Shown here one piece after another: positions 59,331-64,000 of a stretch of DNA of 64,000 nt. Origin of the DNA: Blepharisma japonicum (taxonomy: Eukaryota; Ciliophora; Heterotrichea; Heterotrichida; Blepharismidae); contig CATKHK010000004.1 in the NCBI GenBank assembly GCA_949751835.1, positions 310,001-374,000 on the forward strand. The letters are read 5' to 3'. The translations under genes were made by a program, and so were the position numbers. Below the pieces are notes generated by a model. That model had not been told where the DNA came from. It was given only the letters and a program-made list of their open reading frames with translations, and ran no database searches. Positions within the stretch are counted from its first letter, which is position 1, and every line of letters starts with the position of its first letter.

Positions 59331-59903
59331 TTATAAAAACTCAGCAATTTCTCTTGCCATGCCGAGCGGGAATTTTCCTATTCATTTGTTTTTGTCTTTG
59401 AATTTTTGATAAGCCCAAATAAATTTTCTTCTTTCATATCCTCTTTTATCAATAAAATACAATTCCCTCAAATAATCCAAAATTTTTCTTATTTTTCCAT
59501 AATTTTTAACGTGTTCTGAGTCTTTAAGCATTTCATGGCATAGATTAATTGGACTTTTTTCTCAGACTTGTGTAACTATATGACAATCAGCTCCATGCTC
59601 CCAAAGTCATTTTACAGCCTCAATGCTAACTCCTTTTACAGCTAGATGAATTGGAGCTAAACCATCTGCATTATATTGCTCAATATCCAGATGGTAATTG
59701 TCATATGCAAATTTCATCATTTTGATTTTTCCCATATAGCATGCCATATGAAACATATTATTGCCAAGCTTGTCTACAGGCATCTCTGGGGTGTGATGCA
59801 AAATAGTCATTAAGCGAGTTAGGAGTAAAATATCTTCTTTTTCGATTGCGGCCATGATTCTGAATTTCTTGGCAAATTTACCAAAACCCCCTTGCTTTTT
59901 CAT
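59331..59903 (-). CDS. Small ankyrin-repeat protein
   Basis: 190 residues from ATG 59903 to TAA 59331; TGA=Trp. After a basic start (KKQGGFGKFAKKFRIM) come about three ankyrin-like repeats: IEKEDILLLTRLMTIL, DKLGNNMFHMACYMGKIKMM and NADGLAPIHLAVKGVSIEAV, then KWLWEHGADCHIV. The C-terminal ~70 residues are basic and helical (YGKIRKILDYLRELYF). Ankyrin repeats mediate protein binding; there is no other domain to show the role. Confidence 0.75.
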
Positions 59904-60082
59904 TTTATATTATAATTACCTTACTTTCCAGAATTCAGATTCGAAAGAAATAATAGAGATGATAAGTGTAAGTTATTTAATAAAAGCTAAAAAGCAGAGA
60001 AGTATTTATTTAAAGTAATTCAGAGTTATAAAAGCTATTCAACTTAATAGAGGCGATTATTCATAAATTTGATAGGAATTAG

Positions 60083-63000
60083 TTATAAATCTTTAGTAAA
60101 AGTCTTTGGTGGGTTTGCTTCTACTATTAAAGATCCCAATTCTTCATCAACCACCAAGATAGCGAACTTTTCTACGCTCGATAGTTTATCATAATTCATT
60201 GAAATAAAGTCAAAAGCTCCTCTCTTATCTGTATATCCATCCTTATAAAATTCTATTTCTCCGCTTGCTAATTTCGCAAAAACTTTGACATAAGTAGTTG
60301 ATCTTGGATTATTATTTTCATCCATCACCTTAATATGGCCATATCTTTCAATTATCATTGTCTTTAACGCTGCATTAAAAGCAGTTTTTATAGAAGAGTA
60401 TTCTCCATAGTCAATTTCTACTACAAAACTTTTTCTCTTAACATCATTTGGTAGCTGAATGCTTGTAGAACCTTCGGGTAAATCATATGAGAATTGCAAA
60501 TTTGGAGCTAAAAATACGAAATTTGATGGATCTTGAATGAAAAATGGATTTTTTGAAAATAGGACTTCAAGGTCAATATAGTAAATTTTTACTTCACACT
60601 TTTTGACATTTTGGTAGGTCAAGCTAAGTTTATCGTTCTCAATTAAAAAGCTTAAAGCAGGCTCCTTTGAAATTTCTCCTTGGCTCTCATCTTCAATTGT
60701 AGAATCTGATAGAGATTGATAAACTTCCATAAAATTATTTCTCCAAGTTTCTACTGGATAATTAGCATATAACGAGCTTACTTCTTTAGCAATAGATGAA
60801 TCAAGAAAAGCTGACAAATAATCGAATTGAATTTGTAATAGCCTATGGCTTGGCGATTTTTCTGATACTTTCATGCCTAATTCTTTTAGTTTATCGTAGA
60901 AGCTCAAAGCTTCTACATATCTATCTTGAAGAATATAATATTGGCATAAACAAATATAATCAATAATATCCAATTTATTTTTTTCTGCAATGAACATTAG
61001 GAATTTGTAATAAGTTTCTTTAAATTGAAGATTCGTGATAGCTTTTCTGGATCCTAAATTATGAGCTCTCGCATTTATCAATGGAAAATACTCATAATGA
61101 GTAAAATCCTCTCTGCCAGTTTTTATTATAGAAGATTCAAAATTATATCCTATATTCTTAACAAAGTATTCATTTCGACTTAAAAGGTCATAAAACGTTG
61201 GATAATCTTCATGAAGTACCGAATAAAGGTATAAATGATCATCGAAATACTTCTTCTCTTTAAATATCGCAATTGCTTTTGTGTAAAAATTGCAATTTTT
61301 CATTCTATGATAAATATTTCTTATTAATTCTTCTGAACTATATAAATTATTTTCTTGAAGGTATTTCATAATATCATCCTCATTCCCATTTATTGCAAAG
61401 TCTTCAATATTATCAGCTGATACATTTTTTATATTTTCAAGTACTTCTACCTTCTTCGCTTCTGTATTTCCGATAACTTTTTGATTTCTTGTAACAACAA
61501 CTGGATTAATTGTGAAGTTTCCTTCTTCAGGGAAATAAAATTGATATGAAAAAACTTCTGTTCTATAGGACCCAATTGTTTTGCTTTCAGTCTTAATGTA
61601 AAATGAGTCTGATACAGGAATACTTCCATCAGGCACTTGTAATAAAACATATACGAATTTGTCCATATCAGAGGCATTTGTAACTATTATTTTGCTTTCA
61701 TAACGAGTTTTTGATAGGAATTGTTTAACTTGAGAATTGGGATTTTTAGGGTTTAAAAATTTTTGAGAAACTAAAATTTCTGGGTCAAGGTTGATGGAAG
61801 TTTTAGAAAGGTCTTTATAAAAGACTAAAAAGTTATGGTCTGAAGTTATCGAAACTGAAGAACCCTTAGACATATAGTTAAGAGGAGATGATGAAATTGG
61901 AAGATCCATAAATGCTAAAACTGATATTAATTCTGTAAGACCTGATAGTGAAAAAATAGAATTTGGAGAAAGAATTTTCTTTTTTAGAAGAATAGATTGG
62001 GCTAGTTCTTTCCAAAACCGATTTGGCTGAAGAGACTCATTTGAATTTTTTCCTGGAAAGTAATAGGTTTCTTTGTATTCTTTAGTTTTTTCTATAGTTT
62101 TTTTCTTGGTTGGCTTAAATGGGTTTGAGGATTTGAACATTCCTACAGTTAAATCATCGTTTTCTGCAAAATAATCTGGTGTAGTTCCTGCATCTTTTTC
62201 TCTCATACTTTTAATTTTGGGAATTCTAATAAACTGAGCACTTTCTATATTTGGAGGATCAATCAAATATAGTAAATTATTTTGCTCCTCTTGGGGAAGT
62301 TGGAAGATATTTAATAATAATTCGTAATCTTTTTCTTCATCGATACTCATAGCTTCAGCCTTGTTTATTAAATCTTGAGCGATATCTTTAGCTTCTTTAA
62401 TGATAGTATTATCTCTTTGCTTTAGTCCCCAGTCAATCAATAAGATTTTTTCTAGGCAATTTAGTTTTCAATAATTTTTAATATATTCGCTTAGAGAATC
62501 GCCAACTAAATATTTATCAATAATATCTTTTTCCATTTTATTTGAAATAAAAGGCTTAACTACAGCGTTAAAATATGTTTCATCCTTGAAATATAAAAAC
62601 AAATTCAGCTCATGGCTAAAATATCTATCATAATAATAATTCTTTTTATCATTGCTAATTTTTGACCAAGTGCTTAAAAATAGTCATTCCTTATACTCAT
62701 TACTATCTGTTAATAGTTTAATTTGCATATTTTGCAAACTTTCAATCGAATCTAAGACTTCTATCGACGTAATGTCTTGAAACTGTAACACAAGGGTTTC
62801 TCCAGAAGATATAGTAGCATTTTTTATCTGTTCTGAGTGCAATTCAGTATCGTTAATTTTTAGATCCGAAATTATTGGCCTAATTTTTATCATTTCTGTT
62901 TCTATAGGATATATTTTCATAGTTGAAGCCCCATTTTTATATACAAAAATAATGACTTGAGAATAGCCTTCTTCTAAATCAGTACTCAATTGATGATTAC

Positions 63001-64000
63001 CTGAAATAGTTAAATGTTTTCATATTGAAGAAGTTTCTAAGAAATCTAAAAAGTATGCTGAGCTATACAGCTCTGAGTTACCATTGCCAGAGAAAGCAGA
63101 AAAATGCTCTGATGGATCATAATTAAGATATAAGGCATCTGCGCCCATAAACTGCATAGGATAATCAAATGCTTCTCCTAGATCAACTTCTTGAATCTCA
63201 GTGTCTGTGTCTTTTACTTTTTGCCGCTTCAATGCTAATTGTGGTTTTGGCAAATTAATACTTTGATACTTTGCATGCTTTTTCCTATCAATAACATATC
63301 TAAATTCTTCATTGATTCTTCTGCTTTTAAGGTAAGAAATTTTATTTTCCTCATAGGTAAATTCAGATTTTTTGGGGGCATTTGAACTTAGATCGTTAAA
63401 AATGCTCATTATTGTGCCTGATAAGTAGTTGCAAAACAATATATGAGCTGATCCGTTTTCCGAATTATCTGAGAAATCTATAATTAGCCTATCATTTTCT
63501 CTTTTAATATTTTTTATTGAAAGAGTTGACTCTTGGCTGCTGTGAGGCAATGATTTAGAGCCTAGCATTAAATAATTAAATTCGGTTAAGGCAAAACCTT
63601 CTGAAACTTCAATTCTGATTACTGCATCCATTGTTCTTAGCTTCAATATATATTTTCCTTTTGAAAGTCCCATTATTTTTAATTTTCCGTCTTCATACTT
63701 AATATAATCAGAAAAGTCTTTTTCCAGTAGATCCCTATGCGTTTTGAATAAAGTATTTTTCTTATATGACCTTACAGTAGTTAATGGTGCTTGATAGAAG
63801 TCTAACTCAATATTTTCTCCTTCAAGGATGTTTATTTCTTCTGGATAAGTGATTTTTTCTTTGAAATCTTTCAATGACCATTCAAAACAGCCATCATTAT
63901 AGTTAACTTTAATAAAATGAACTCCATCTAATTCTCCAAGATAAATTTTTCCATCATTATCAGAAAAATAAGTAGCAGAGTTGATAGTTTCAAAAATATG
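60083..64000 (-). CDS. Very large conserved protein, 3' part only
   Basis: The frame is open from the window edge at 64000 to a stop at 60083, 1305 residues, crossing TGA=Trp codons (for example 63020, 62684 and 62468); its start lies beyond the window. It contains beta-rich modules and a long helical middle with repeat-like helices (about 61400-60700: YFPLINARAHNLGSRKAI, YIILQDRYVEAL). Near the C-terminus is a beta-sandwich region with IKVMDENNNPRSTTYVKVFA and FYKDGYTDKRGAFDFIS, recalling the carboxypeptidase-regulatory/macroglobulin-like folds found in large uncharacterised proteins of protists and bacteria. No catalytic motif seen. Family comparison is from memory and unsure. Confidence 0.65.

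Overview
The window reads as macronuclear-type DNA of a heterotrich ciliate, most likely Blepharisma. Two signals drive this. First, UGA is read as tryptophan: nearly every gene is interrupted by in-frame TGA at tryptophan positions (for example in MORN repeats, hybrid histidine kinases and a PLP enzyme), while TAA and TAG end the genes. Second, the introns are tiny, 15 or 16 nt (one possible 17), GT...AG, and removing them restores frames exactly. The DNA is AT-rich and gene spacing is very tight (9 to 32 bp between several neighbours). No telomere, rRNA, tRNA, CRISPR or virus-like element was recognised.

Layout. 0-16.5 kb is a compact housekeeping and ciliary region: tail of an RS-rich protein, spastin-like AAA ATPase, Cys/Met-metabolism PLP enzyme, a leucine-rich-repeat protein with Sfi1-like repeats, a kelch protein, a membrane protein, a cyclic-nucleotide phosphodiesterase, an Mpe1/RBBP6-like zinc-knuckle/RING protein, a PH-domain kinase, UDP-glucose 4-epimerase, adrenodoxin/ferredoxin reductase and an ABHD17-like hydrolase. 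16.6-47 kb is an accessory region built from expanding families: a B-box-like/coiled-coil/kelch-like family (seven gene copies plus relics), a tandem cluster of membrane hybrid histidine kinases (two whole copies, one copy with its sensor segment inverted, one relic), and a 2165-residue secreted, probably GPI-anchored surface protein. Gene relics lie between them, including a plasma-membrane Ca2+-ATPase tail. 47-51 kb has small or coiled-coil genes and an acylated MORN protein. 51-59.3 kb holds four tandem EGF/TM/RING-H2 genes plus a relic. 59.3-64 kb has an ankyrin protein and the 3' part of a very large conserved protein.

How the genes relate. The accessory region looks like an environmental-sensing and surface locus: histidine kinases, EGF/RING membrane E3-type proteins, a giant surface antigen-like protein and zinc/kelch proteins, all multiplying by tandem duplication and losing or swapping domains. 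The most notable points are the inverted sensor segment in the second histidine kinase, the domain deletions in the kelch-like family, and a kelch-like copy whose 3' end runs into the start of the next copy. All functions are inferred from sequence patterns read by eye; no database search was possible.
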